Of a stretch of DNA of 64,000 nt, positions 35,155-46,744 are shown piece by piece. The DNA is from Phorcus lineatus (Eukaryota > Mollusca > Gastropoda > Trochida > Trochidae): contig OV121091.1 of assembly GCA_921293015.1 (NCBI GenBank), forward strand, positions 35,014,839 to 35,078,838, given 5' to 3'. The position numbers and the translations under genes were made by a program. Under the pieces are notes generated by a model that had not been told where the DNA came from, did no database searches, and worked only from the letters and a program-made list of their open reading frames with translations. Every line of letters starts with the position of its first letter. Positions within the stretch are counted from its first letter, which is position 1.

Positions 35155-36605
35155 ATTCTACTTCCCTAAGCCTTTTCAATATTGTGTCCATCCTACCACT
35201 TGCTATATTGTGACGTCATACCATTGTTATGTCAAATGTATTAAAAGTTTAATTCCAAAAAATTTGTAAATATGCAAAGATACTAAGACAAATATTCTCG
35301 GTAGAAGAATTCATTTCAAAGAAAAACAATGATTCTGGAATACTTTGAAAATTTTGTTTTACTCATGTATACTGTTGAATGTATTTTGATGTAACCATGG
35401 AAACCAAGGAAAATACAAACAATCTGCAACCGTATAGCTTAAATCATTACTAGTTTAATTATTAAGATCTTGTTAAAAGAGATTTAAATTCAGTTATTGT
35501 ATAAACACTTATGAGGTTGTCAGGTAATGAGTTCCAAGTGTCTGGTTAGAACGAATTTTCATATAGTTTTGTCCTACAGTTTATTGTTTGGAGCTTAGAA
35601 CTATTTCTAAGGTTTTATTGACTGTTTTCAGAGACAGTTTTAGGAACGAGTTCGCGTAAGTAATCTGGGTCGAGATAATCATACATTTTGTAAAAGTTTA
35701 TCAACTTAACATCACACATCAAGATATAATTTTCCATGACTATTGCCGCGAACAGCGTCGCACATATACATGTAGTGCGCAGTCCATCTAAATGTTACTT
35801 TATATCAGCATACTGAGCTGAATCCGTTTGACGTAGCTTACGACCATATTTTTCTTAACTATTAATGCACACCGCTACGTACGGAAATATCCACTGCCTT
35901 GTAAAGTGATAGCAATTTATTGTTAACACCCTCCGATAAGTAAATCATCATTTGGTATAAAACGTTTCTCAACAAAACATACGTTCACTCTCGTCAAACC
36001 CTCGTAAATCACAGCTAATGGTACCCCATACACTGCATTATTATGTTTAATGACTTGTCGCCTTATTCACTTCACCATTATCAACAAAGATTACATGAAC
36101 GATATGACAAATACATAGAAACAACACATAACTTACAGTAGCAAACAATAGCCAGGAAAGGTTTTCAATGGAAATGGGATTTATATCTCTTTTACTTTCC
36201 AAATTCAAAATTTCAATTCAAAAGGGGTAATTTCACGAAACCTTGCTGGTTCACTAGCTATATATTTTCTAACGAAGGTAACAGAAAGCTACTTAAAGAT
36301 GGAAATAGTTCGAATAGATGGGGAAAATACGGAAACTATCGGTTATTAATTTATTCATTCTCTCCCAACAGAGGTAGCTCCGTCATAAATTCCTATACAT
36401 GATACGAATGTTTCTCGGTCAAAAAATGTAGAAACTTGATTGGACGCAATCACAGTTAGTTGTACAATCAGCGACGCCGTTTCAAAAGTCATCATTCAAA
36501 TCGTCAATGCAAGTTATTTATTTAAGCTTAGTTTCCAAAAGCTAAACTTTATTCTAACCTCTGTGGTGAAAGAATGATTTTAGTCTTTACAATCTGGCGC
36601 TCTTA
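35155..36605. other. Non-coding stretch
   Basis: AT-rich, with no open frame with homology and no clear repeat on either strand. Confidence 0.5.
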
Positions 36606-36609
36606 GTAA

Positions 36610-37001
36610 CATAGGCGTAGGAACCGGGGGGAGGTGGGGTCCAAAAAAAAAAGAAAATTAATTTTAAGCACTATAATTGGGATGAAGACATGTTTTTAAT
36701 TCTCCCAGGTAAAATAAAAAAAACAACGTGTTTATTTCCGTTAATGATAGAATCCATATTTTAAATTTCTTGCCACTCAAAAGCGAAAGTAGAGGTTGCA
36801 TTGCGAACAGACACAGCTCATAAGATTACGAGGCAACATGGCAAAACGTGCCACCGTAACAGGTGACACTGTATTAACGATGACTTACGTTGATTAAATG
36901 TTGTAAAAGAGCAAAGCCTTCTGTCATGATACTGCACTACGTTTCTCCTATGCCTCCCCCCACGTGCACCCCCCAAGTTTTGAAGTGTTCCTACGCCTAT
37001 G
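36610..37001. mobile_element. MITE with CATAGGCGTAGGAAC inverted repeats
   Basis: The left end CATAGGCGTAGGAAC (36610-36624) is exactly inverted at the right end (36987-37001). Both are followed inward by G-rich sequence (CCGGGGGGAGG against CACTTCAAAACTTGGGGGG). The interior of about 360 bases is non-coding. The target duplication is not obvious. The G-rich subterminal part and TIR style suggest a hAT-type MITE, by resemblance only. Confidence 0.8.
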
Positions 37002-37004
37002 CGT

Positions 37005-38280
37005 AAGTGAGCGAGTTATTGTTTAGCGCCTATATTTCAACCATTGGTGGTGCTGGCGATCATGGATAAAGTAAATGTTTTCGAATGGTACTCCACGGAT
37101 TCAGAAATCTTTGTTTTTGTTGCGAGCAGACCAACCTCCATATGTAGATTAAATAATATTAGTCATTACACGCGGTATGTTTACAGTTCTTTAATAGCTA
37201 TTATTAAGCTCTGACCTGGAAATGACAACTACATGTACACCGTTGGTTTCCTGAAATTAAATCAATAGCTTTTTGCTTTTCCCTTACTGTCAACGGTAAC
37301 CTAAAATCTGACCGTTACAGCAAAAGACAAAGTGGGATTCTGATTAAGTCCTTATCCACACTGGCGTTCACTAAACTCATAAGGAGTAATAGCTTTTTAT
37401 CGTCCACTATTAATTATTCTGTTTCTATTTCACATTAGCCGCTGAATTTCAAAATATCCATTACTTTCTGCCTTGTCCTTAAATGTAATTAGAAGCTCAT
37501 GCAAATTTTTTTTGTTTTCTTGACTGCACGAAATGTTTACAATTCATTTTGCGTCGGTTTCAGGTACCAAATGTGCATGCATTTCCATACAAAAGTTCCC
37601 AAGATCAAACTCAAATTTTAAATGGTATAAAAATGTATAACCTTGTTTGGTTGTTGCTAACACATCCTTTAATACCGTTAGACTTTCAGCCTGTAACAAT
37701 ATGGATAACCAAAAGTTTGCATTTGACTCATTACAATAACCCAGAGTGATTAATTTCTTCACCACTCTCCCTGAAATAGGTTAACATCATAAGAATCACA
37801 TGATCAAGACGGTCGACGACGTATTCATCTTACAACAAAGTTATCATTTCAACGCGTGCATTACAGTCACCTCAAAATACGATGTTTGTCATGCCATTTC
37901 CAAGTTATATGCACGAGAGTTGCGATTCAAGTCAGACAAAGCCTAAGATCCCTGTCACGAAATCATGATCAGATGATAATACAACGTTGAAGGAGGTCGG
38001 CGTCTTCAAATACGCTGATGTCCATGTAGGAGGAGGATCATCATTGGCCCCACCATGACGGAGGCCCTATCCAGAAGGCTTGTCACATGGTCCCGATCGC
38101 TATACATCAGCTGTATCCTGTCCCTCCCTGAGTCGACGTGTACATATCTGGTTGCTGCCATTTGAGATGTGGTCGCCGCGAAAATTAATATACTTTGCCA
38201 TCAAGGACACTTTCGTCGTAAGAGTGATACACTTTCAAACTTTTCTCTCTTCCCTTGACCAGAAATGGAATAAGTTTTCT
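37005..38280. other. Non-coding stretch
   Basis: Mirror open frames at 37544-37765 (minus) and 37549-37749 (plus) have no recognisable domain. Nothing else was seen. Confidence 0.45.
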
Positions 38281-38284
38281 TAAT

Positions 38285-38945
38285 TGAATAAATGAATGCT
38301 TTATTCGGTAAAGGGGTCACAGGCCCATTATACAGTGATAATATTACAGAGTAAGAAATACCATGGAGCGCCTGAAACATCTGAAACAGTAAATGCCGTT
38401 TTAACATTGAACAATCATCATATAAATGTACAACGATCATTGTGATAGAAACTTATATCGCATTTTAAATGCAAGAAATGTGTATTTTCAAGATTATTGA
38501 GAATAACATTATTATTAGAAGTCAACAGCTTAAACTTCTCGAAGGATGGAAATTCCCAAACATATTTTGGAATAAGAGTTTTTCTGAGGTAATTGTAAAA
38601 TGAACATTCTGTGATAAAGTAGAATTCAGTTTCTATCACACGAACAACACAGAGAGGACAAAGCCGCTCTTCTCTTGGTAGGCCTAATTTACGACCACTT
38701 TCAATCAAAAGATAGTGGCTAAAGCAACGGAGACAACACAAAGAGTTTCTATATACTTTCACTGATATATCAGTTAAATAGCTTCAGAATCCAACAGTGG
38801 CTTTAATTGATTTATACAGTGTTAATTTGAAGAACTTGTTCAGATTCTCCAACCATAATTGCTGATGGATATCGACACATCTTTGTTTAAAAGATCGGAG
38901 GAATGACAGAATAAGTTTTCTTAATTGTAAAAGTTTGGACATAAA
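38285..38945 (-). mobile_element. LINE 3' fragment, minus strand
   Basis: A 5'-truncated LINE copy of about 660 bp. The coding tail is followed by a 3' UTR near 38290-38330 that reads GGCCTGTGACCCCTTTACCG, then AATAAA and TTCATTTATTCAATT. It is related to the 3' end of the 5640-6645 copy. Confidence 0.8.
38418..38940 (-). pseudogene. LINE ORF2 C-terminus with zinc-knuckle
   Basis: Upstream part (about 38915-38765): FKQRCVDIHQQLWLENLNKF and LYKSIKAT, a segment typical of LINE ORF2 C-termini, ending in stops. The following frame (38762-38418) has VYRNSLCCLRCFSHYLLIES and GR, then LCPLCVVRVIETEFYFITEC. This is the Cys-Cys-His-Cys knuckle with a Tyr in place of the usual His in HF, plus SFYNYLRKTLIPKYVWEFPS. 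No RT domain is present. It is related to, but diverged from, the 6163-6531 copy. Confidence 0.87.
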
Positions 38946-39694
38946 GCCGTTGACAAATGTTATCCATGTCGATATATTCTTGAGTTAGTTCATAAAAATT
39001 CCAACAATAAATAAATCTTAAATCCAAGATTAAATTTATTTTAATTCTAATCAGTTTATCAACTTATCTGATACCTTCCGATAAAACTCGTCAAAGAGGT
39101 GTATTTTTTCACTGAGTTACCAAAGGAAACAGGTATAAGAAACATCATGTTTGACAATTTTCAAAACAAATTTATGGACAATTAATTTATTTTAGAATAG
39201 ACTTTACATATAATAATAACTGTTTAATATATGGCACCAGCATAATGAAAACATCATCTGATAAGGGGAGAGACATTTATATTCTCTACAGTCTCTTAAA
39301 AGAAGGTCGTTTAATGAAATGTCATTTCTAATAATCTCGGAGGAAATGTCAATTTGATGATAAAAGTTAAACACAATTTCCCTGCATTTTGAAATCAATT
39401 TAATAACTATTAAACCCACTGAAGGTTTCAAATACTGTATTGATATGCAAATAGAATTTAATATTTAAAGTTTAATTTAATATAGAGAAGATATGTACAG
39501 TATGGTGTTAAATTAAATTAAGTAAAATCAGCTACTGTAATGGGCACTTTAGATATTGATCTGATGAGATAAAAAATGTATCATGGTCACTGATTCTTTG
39601 TTTATCCACTCTGAATTTTGCAATGTTCGATTCTCTTGTGGATTCATTTTCAGTGTCAGGGCATTTTCACTCAAATCATCTTGCCACGCATGAC

Positions 39695-39860
39695 CTATAC
39701 TTGCGCCAGCCCAAGTGACTTGCTAAGATAGGCCTTTCCGCATTTCTCAAGCTTTTCTGTGCTTGCCGTCCATGCAGCTGCGAAGGATCTCAATAGTCCA
39801 ATGAGAAATCATGATAATTATAACGTTTCTCCGAAGAGGGCGCTGCACTCCAAACAAAGA
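39695..39860 (+). repeat. Dispersed repeat, copy 2
   Basis: Matches 15180-15355 in the same orientation, block by block (CTTGCGCCAGCCCAAGTGAC, GCCGTCCATGCAGCTGCG, CCGAAGAGGGCGCTGCACTC). The identity of the element class is unknown. Confidence 0.6.
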
Positions 39861-39864
39861 TTTA

Positions 39865-41550
39865 AATTGCTGGTGATAGATACTGGTGCAGCTTAAACAA
39901 TGCGAGCGATGATGCACTGACACGAAAGAGGTAGATTAACTATTTATGTGTCACTTTAAATTGTAATGTGGAACACTTGTAGATGTTGTACAGAGTGTAA
40001 AAGGTTATCTACGGATAAACGGATTAGCATCATATTCTCTATTTTCATGTATGAATTTAGAATAGGAAAATGTCTCCAGTCAAACCAGCCAAATATGACA
40101 GACAATTTGATATATTAAAACAATTTAATTACCAATTAAAACAAAGAGTTTACTTTATGTCGTATTACATGGATTAATCCAAATAGGTAATACAATATCA
40201 CAAGAGTCGCATTAAGCGAAAACTATATTCACCAAAGTCCTTGTTAAAACAACCACTGATACGATGAACCTTAAACAGCTAAATCCAAAAGTTAACAACA
40301 ATGGCGCAGCAGAATTATCAGTTAAATACAGAAGCAAGTTAACAAAACAAACAAAATAAAGTGTGTCACCCAAAGAACAGTGCAGCAATTTAACATTATA
40401 TTCAACATGTAAGTAATCAAATTCTCATAACGCCAAGTATATCATACATGTCATTACCTTTTTAACCAAGTTATGTCTCGGTGGTCATTCCAACATTTAA
40501 GATTTATTCTATTGAATTTATAATGTCATTAATTATTTTATTTCAACCAAGCGAGCGACACATTTGAAACACGCAAATACGGTCTGCTTTGTTGGCTTCT
40601 TAAGGATGCTATCAACAACCAAATCGGTTTGTAATTTGTTTCCTCCTAGCAACTCTTACTCCTTATATGGTTTTGAATTAAATGAATTTTCAGCAAATGA
40701 AATACCGTTATACAAGGAACATGAAATCACCGGTCCTTTCATCAGGGTGGTGCCACATTTGCTAGAGTTAAAGGTCGACTGAAATGCCCCTTTGTCACTT
40801 TCGTGATTTTATAAAAAAGGATTGAAGTTTTACGTTACTCGACCTTAAATTTCTGAGAGCTAAAAGTTCTGAAATCAGAAAAAAACAGAGCTACAGTTGG
40901 CTTTTTTTTAAAAATCACAGCCTAATTGCCAACGAGCAGACTTCCAAGGATCATGTTGTCACTGAAGCCTATATTTCCTTTATGACGTCTTAGAAGTCTC
41001 TTCTTTAAGCCTGCTGATCAATTTTCAGTCTGGTTCAGCACTTTTTTATCTGTCATTTCAAAACACAAATCTTCACCACAAAATAAAATATTCGATGAAT
41101 CGATAGCTTAGATGTCCTATTACGATTGTTTTAATCACATGCTTATTGTATAAAAATGTGATATCATAGATTTTAACACATCTTTGTTATCTAGATGCAA
41201 ATAGTTACACGATATTATATGGAATTAAATAACTACAAACAAAGTTCAAAGGTGGCCATTTTGATAAGGGGGAGGTTTCACGGTAGTGATTTGGAAAGAA
41301 AAGTATAATAAGAATATGGTGAATGGTGTTATGTAAATTATAAAACAATAAACTCGAATCTCATCAAACGAACTGATGTAAGGATAATCAACTTTGCATA
41401 TATTGCATAAAAAGATATGTTATACTTAAAACCGAGAAATATTCTCTCCATCCTGCTACATCAGAGTAAATGAATCCGTTGATCGAGCTCTGCTATCGCT
41501 AGCTCTCTAACAAACCAATAAGACGACTCGCATCCAGCAACAGAGGCACA
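39865..41550. other. Stretch without recognised genes
   Basis: A frame at 40564-40782 starts with TTG and has no domain. Nothing else was recognised. Confidence 0.45.
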
Positions 41551-41556
41551 ACCCGG

Positions 41557-41635
41557 ATGGAAAATTCCGTTATGTTCAAAAGAGTAGCGTCAAGCTCCTT
41601 GGATAACGACATCTCATTGGCTGAAACAATAACAG
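41557..41635 (+). other. Possible first coding exon, unidentified
   Basis: ATG at 41557 begins MENSVMFKRVASSSLDNDIS and the frame reaches AACAG followed by GTGAGC at 41636, a good donor. The local sequence 41470-41720 is more GC-rich than its flanks and has two CCAAT-like sites (AACCAATAAGAC at 41514, ATTGG at 41616). No TATA box or matching downstream exon was found, and reading through the donor gives a stop at 41740. It could be an orphan exon or chance. Confidence 0.25.
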
Positions 41636-43688
41636 GTGAGCAGAACCACGAACATCAAGCCGCACCAGCCGTACGAGGGATTTGGCTCGAAGGAGATCAA
41701 GGTATATGGAAGGAACTAGACCAGCGGATTCAATTACGTTGATGTAGAAGGATATATTCTCTCATGAAAATACCTTACGTCATCATATATACCATTCACG
41801 TAGTAGTAGATCGGTAGGTAACGAACATGTTGTTTGCCTCGAATACATCCCAGGAAAACCGGTAATGATCACATTGAACAAAGGAATTCCGACAACTGAT
41901 ACAGAGAGTTAGTTGAAGGAGGTCCCGATTTGGATACCGTTGTCTTTGCTATTTGGACAGTATATACAGAATATATACAGAAATTGAATTAGGTTTTTAA
42001 TATTGATGGAAATAGATTTGGCTGTTTTGATTTGTTTTTGTTTTGTTTTGAGTTTTGCTTTTCTGACAATCGTAATAACCTCTGTGTACGTACACCATCA
42101 TAACTTCAACTGCCGATTTGATTTGAAAGAGAGTTTCAAGCTTCTTAATTTTTGTAAAGAATGGTTGTCGAAATCAATTGCAAACAAAGGACATTCTCTA
42201 TCACCAAGAAATAAATGTTCCGACACTCTTGGTACAGTACGACTAATACATCTATCCTTAACAATTAAAAGTAGTAGAAAACAATTTTCTTCTTTTAAGG
42301 TTTACGACATGAAAAATATGTGTAATAAACAACAAAGGTTATCAGGTACATGATTGATGATATTATGTCATAGCAGTAATGTATGGAGAATTTAATGAAA
42401 TATTTGGCAACATATTGATTTTTGTAGTACTCATCAAAGTTTCTCAGATGAAACATTTTACCAGTACCAGTAAAAATAAATGTTTCCAACGATTGACACT
42501 TTTCCCTTTAATTGATATTTTTTTCATAATTTTCCTGATTACGATTCCCTGTCTGATTAGTGAGAAAGTAACCCTTTTTCTCTTTCATTACATTTATAGA
42601 AGCCCAAAGGTGGACAAGAGCCGGTGCTCTTTGGTTTATTAGAAAAAAACTGTTATCACAGATTTCTCACCCCTGGACAATGTGAAATGGCATTAAAACA
42701 CTTATAGATTGGAAAACAATTGAGTATGTCATTCTGCATGATATGATTTAGTATTGAGCGAGTGTGTTTCACGTTTCGATTGATTAGTCAGTTCAGTTTT
42801 TCGCTATGTTACATTAAGAAAAGGTATTGTGCACCGGACTATATTTCGGGCAAAAAAATACCCAATGACATTTCTACAGAATTATGTAAGATCGTTTCAT
42901 CTTCTCAGCATACATGTATTAGGATTATGAAATATTTAAAAAGTCATGAAACTGGTGATCGTTCTGATGCTAATGATCTACTATTTAACATGGATATACT
43001 CATTCATAGTATGTCCTTTGCAGAGTAGAATGACGCTAAGCAATTCCAATTAAACAATTTCTAGCGAAAATAATTATTTGAAAAATAATCATTAATGATA
43101 TAGCATGATGTCAGGAGACCTGAAATAACTTGATTTCACATACATGAATGCGTTATTTTATCCTAATCCTATGTAGTCATTCATAATGATCGAATCTGAT
43201 GTTCCGTGACTGAGAAGTCGACTTTGTGATGACAGTTCAGAAAACATGTTACAGAAAATGCAATAAGATGGTGCAATCAAACGTATTGAAACATTATTAT
43301 AAATCGTTAAAAAAACCCGTTAGTGATCTTATATTTGACATTGAAATAGGTTGAACGGTTAAGTCGTGAAACAGTTTATCTGCTCGACAATGTTTGGTTG
43401 TAATTTATATCAAATCTTTAAGGAGGCCACTGCCAGAAGTGCAATCATATTTAAGAAGCATTTAAATCCATGTGTAGGATAAAACATCTCGCAGATAAAA
43501 TGATTTGGTAGATATGATTTGAGTAAAGAGAGTTAAGGGGGCAGTATTATTCAAAATGAAGCTTGGTCTCTTTCTTCTCTATAGTGAATATGAATATATA
43601 AATCTAACCTTATCCTTCAACATAAACGTGAACCAATCCTTTTTGCAATAAGATAGTTTTTCGTAATTTGATGCATAAACATGTTATA

Positions 43689-43724
43689 TGTCTACAAACA
43701 CTATATATATAGTGTTTGTAGACA
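43689..43724. repeat. Perfect 36-bp palindrome
   Basis: TGTCTACAAACACTATAT is followed immediately by its exact reverse complement, with no spacer and no mismatch. The matching position in copy B (about 51232-51262) lacks the palindrome. Confidence 0.95.
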
Positions 43725-44875
43725 ACGTGATTGGCAACGAATGACTGATTAACCAATTACCCATTCACATATATGGATGTATGAATTTATTGTTTTGTTC
43801 CTTTTATAAATATGTGTATACTTTCATTTGTCAAACATACTTGAAAAGACCGATACACTGGTCGAAATGAATTCATCGTATCGTAAGAAGATTGATCAAG
43901 TCAGAACAATCCGATGTTTACTCTTTCTTATATATAACTTTCCTTCACGTGAGAAATCTATTCTCCCCTTTTTTAAATTATAGTGTGGCTTTACATGTTG
44001 TCATGATAGTTCAATGATCGCTCATTTTATTTACTTTCGGGCAATTTGAAGGATTAGTCAGCCATTTTTTGGCGTCGGCACAAGGAAGAAATTACAAATG
44101 ACAACAACAAGGAATGAATAAACCTTGTTTAAATGCAGAATAAGGGTAAACAGGTTACCAGTTAAGAAGAGGTTGAAAGATGAATGAAATAGTTACGGCA
44201 CAACGTTTAAGCCATGAAAATGTGTAACTTCTTGTGACTTAAAGGAATACAACAATAATAACTTTTGTTGGTCTAATGTTGTACCATTTTCAACATCAGA
44301 GATTGTTTTTCAAATTGTAGTAATTGCATCCAAATGGATTTGAACAAATTTAAAAATTACAACTTTGTTGTGATATCCGCTTCACTTTAATATAAACCCT
44401 GCCTGGAATTTTGATTCTTTCGCGGCTCAGAATATTTAATATTTTACTTCCGTTTTCTCAGATCATTTGATGTATTATTCATAACTTCTTATACGTTCGA
44501 CTCGTCAAGACTTAAATAATTTGAAAATCAATCAATCATTATTCGGCAAAAAAGGATTTAATTTTTAACCTTCAGGCATCTATTTCAATTTAATATTAAT
44601 GTTTAATTCTAACAGTTGCTCCAAAGAAAAAAGGACTCATTTACGAACATTTAAAAGTTGCAAATGGATTTTTAATTAAGTTTGCATGAAAAATACGTCA
44701 CATTATACTCGTACCGTTTCCATTGTCGCATCCCCCTACTTCAAAACAGGGTTGGCGTGTGTCCATCCTACGATTTCCAATTAAAAAGTTGGAATGTATT
44801 ATGTTTTAAGCTAATCAGCAAAACTAATCACTTGCTGTGCAGCGACAACATTTGCCTATTCAGGTTTATAATCAT

Positions 44876-46135
44876 CCTCCTACTCAAAGCTTAACTATTG
44901 CCAGTCTCGAACTGTCCAAGTTACCCTTGCTGCCAACCTAAGACTTTTCTGACATGATACCAGCGCTCCCTCTGGCGATTTAGTTATCTCCAGTTACCTC
45001 CCTTGGCCATGGCCAATCAGCGACGCCGTGTCATTTGCGATATAATCAAAATGGCCGCGCTCATTGAAAGTTACCTGTTTGATAAGAGTACAAAGCAGTT
45101 GGCATTGCAAACCTTTCAGAAGATTGAGTTTATAAATGTACTGAGTGACGGAAAAGATGTTTTTGTTGTTATTAGGACTGGTTGTGGTAAATGAATAACA
45201 TTTGAATGCGCCCCTATATTTTTCAAAGGAAAGTATTTATGAGGTCCCTTTTATCGTTGGCGTTACCATTATACTTGTATTTTTTCATCAAAACAAGTAC
45301 AGTTTACACATTGTTTATATTTAAATAGCAGCACAATTATTCTGGAAAATATGTGAAAATCAAATTCTAGGGGAGAATATATTTTTAGACATACAAGGAA
45401 AATTATATATTGTCTATGCAATGTAGTATATTATCAGACGTGTCCCTATTTTTCAGGATAATTATGTTTTAATTCATAGATTAATATCTGTGAACCAAAC
45501 AAATTCTGGTACAAATACTACAAAAGTAGGCCTACCGTGTTTCAGTTTTGCCGGGCACACCTTTTTAGTTGGTAAGAACATGGAAACAATATTGCAATTG
45601 TTTTACATTTTTTATTGACATGATATTTAAATGGCATACATCAAAATACCGGGATTTTGACTGCAAGAAGTATACTTTGTTGTAAGAAGCACAAATAACA
45701 AAACAATTGTACGATGTAGTAAATAAAATCTTGCCGGGCGTAGTGCATCGAGTCGGTGCTTCAAATCATGTCAAATTTTCTCGACATTGATTAGTTTACC
45801 GAAGCCTTTCAAGAATACATTCTGTGACGGACCGCTGTCCGCTATAGGGATGTAGCAAATACTTAAGCAAACAGACTATAAACATGAATGAACTTTAAAA
45901 TTATAGTTCTTTACGGCACATTCTCATTACAACTCCTTCAGTCGACGGACTGCGACATGGAGCCCGCCATGTTTGTTTGAGTTTCCGGATGTAGCTTTTG
46001 CCAGGAACTTTCTGATTGGACTATCTAATTCCTTTGCAGTGAGCTCGGGAGCTAGCACAGGAACGTCTTAGGTCGGCAGCAAGGGTTAACTTAGACAGTT
46101 CGAGACTGGTGATAGTTAAGCTTTGCGTAGGAAGA
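44876..46135. mobile_element. 1.26-kb TIR element carrying a RecQ-like helicase fragment
   Basis: The left end (44876-44950) and right end (about 46055-46135, inverted) match over roughly 70 bases: CCTAC(T/G)CAAAGCTTAACTAT, CCAGTCTCGAACTGTC, CCCTTGCTGCC and ACCTAAGAC. The element lies within duplicated segment copy A and is absent from copy B, so it is a later insertion. Inside is a coding fragment that resembles the N-terminus of a RecQ-like DNA helicase. No transposase was recognised, so it may be a deletion derivative. Academ-type transposons are known to carry helicase domains, which makes them one candidate family; target duplication could not be resolved (ATAAT-like sequence on both sides). 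Confidence 0.65.
45009..45194 (+). pseudogene. RecQ-like helicase N-terminal fragment, stop after Walker A
   Basis: From the ATG at 45009 the frame reads MANQRRRVICDIIKMAALIE and then a segment ending INVLSDGKDVFVVIRTGCGK. The last part matches the start of superfamily 2 RecQ-type helicases: a glutamine-containing helix leads into a DG(K)DVxVxxxTGxGKS Walker A motif. Here the codon after the lysine is TGA where Ser/Thr is expected; the same frame then continues ITFECAPIFFKGK before another stop. No DEAH box, helicase C or RQC domain follows. An intact protein would unwind DNA with ATP. It lies between the two inverted repeats, so it probably travelled with the element. The fragment is short, so a related SF2 helicase is also possible. 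Confidence 0.6.
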
Positions 46136-46429
46136 TAATGTCAGAGTTGGTTACAAATATTTTGAGATAGAAATAAGGTGTCATTGATAAATCATAACAG
46201 GCACCAGATTAAAGAGAGATCTTTATTTCTATCTATACTCCTTTTCAAGTTCTGCATCCAATAAGTACATTTATGATTTTTAGATTTGATGGTGATGGAT
46301 GTCAAAACAAAGAACACGTATCACCAAATGATAGTACATCACTAGTAAGTGTTGTTTATTTAAAAGAGCTCTTACACATATGCTTTTAAACATTCAAATG
46401 ATCTTCAGACATCAAACCTACAGTTATGT

Positions 46430-46610
46430 ATGTCCATCAGAAAATTAGCTTATTTACGTAATTTAAGTTCCATATATACCTTCACATTTCTTGAATATTT
46501 TTACCGTATATGTGAAATATGATGAATTATGACTCAATATTAACTAAATTTTGGAGGGGTGCGCAGCCCGATCGTTTCCTCCCGGATCCACCAATGTAGT
46601 TCTTAGCCTA
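46430..46610. mobile_element. Decayed MITE, copy A version
   Basis: This shares AGCTTATTTACGT(A/T)ATTTAAG and TCTTCACATTTCTTG-like sequence with 53600-53670, and its right end GGGGTGCGCAGCCCGAT, then CCCGGATCCACCAATG, resembles a CAGGGGTGGAT-type terminus read inward. The left end is not clear here. Confidence 0.4.
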
Positions 46611-46744
46611 TGGATCTAACAGGGGATTAAAATATCAATATTCATATTCCCAAAACGTTCTTCATTTCAGTTGGGGATAAACTTGACTGAAATAGTTATT
46701 TTAATCATAGTTATTGTTTAAAACTAGGCACTCTATTGCAATAT

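Larger units (their letters stand above)
41990..46720. repeat. Duplicated segment, copy A
   Basis: Collinear with copy B (49165-53860) through many blocks: GACAATCGTAATAACCT (42064 and 49293), TTGTCGAAATCAATTGCAA (42166 and 49387), TGGACAAGAG(C/T)C(G/T)GTGCTCT (42613 and 50217), ATTGTGCAC(C/A)GGACTATATTT (42826 and 50389), GATGACAGTTCAGAA (43225 and 50778), TACACTTC-type to GTTCGACTCGTCAAG (44494 and 51802), and AGATTTGATGGTGAT (46282 and 53281). Copy A alone has the 36-bp palindrome and the helicase-bearing TIR element. An 88-codon frame at 42762-43028 (KKRYCAPDYISGKK, then ELCKIVSSSQHTCIRIMKYL) is open in A but broken in B, so if it was ever a gene, B is a pseudogene. The product is not recognised. 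Confidence 0.8.
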
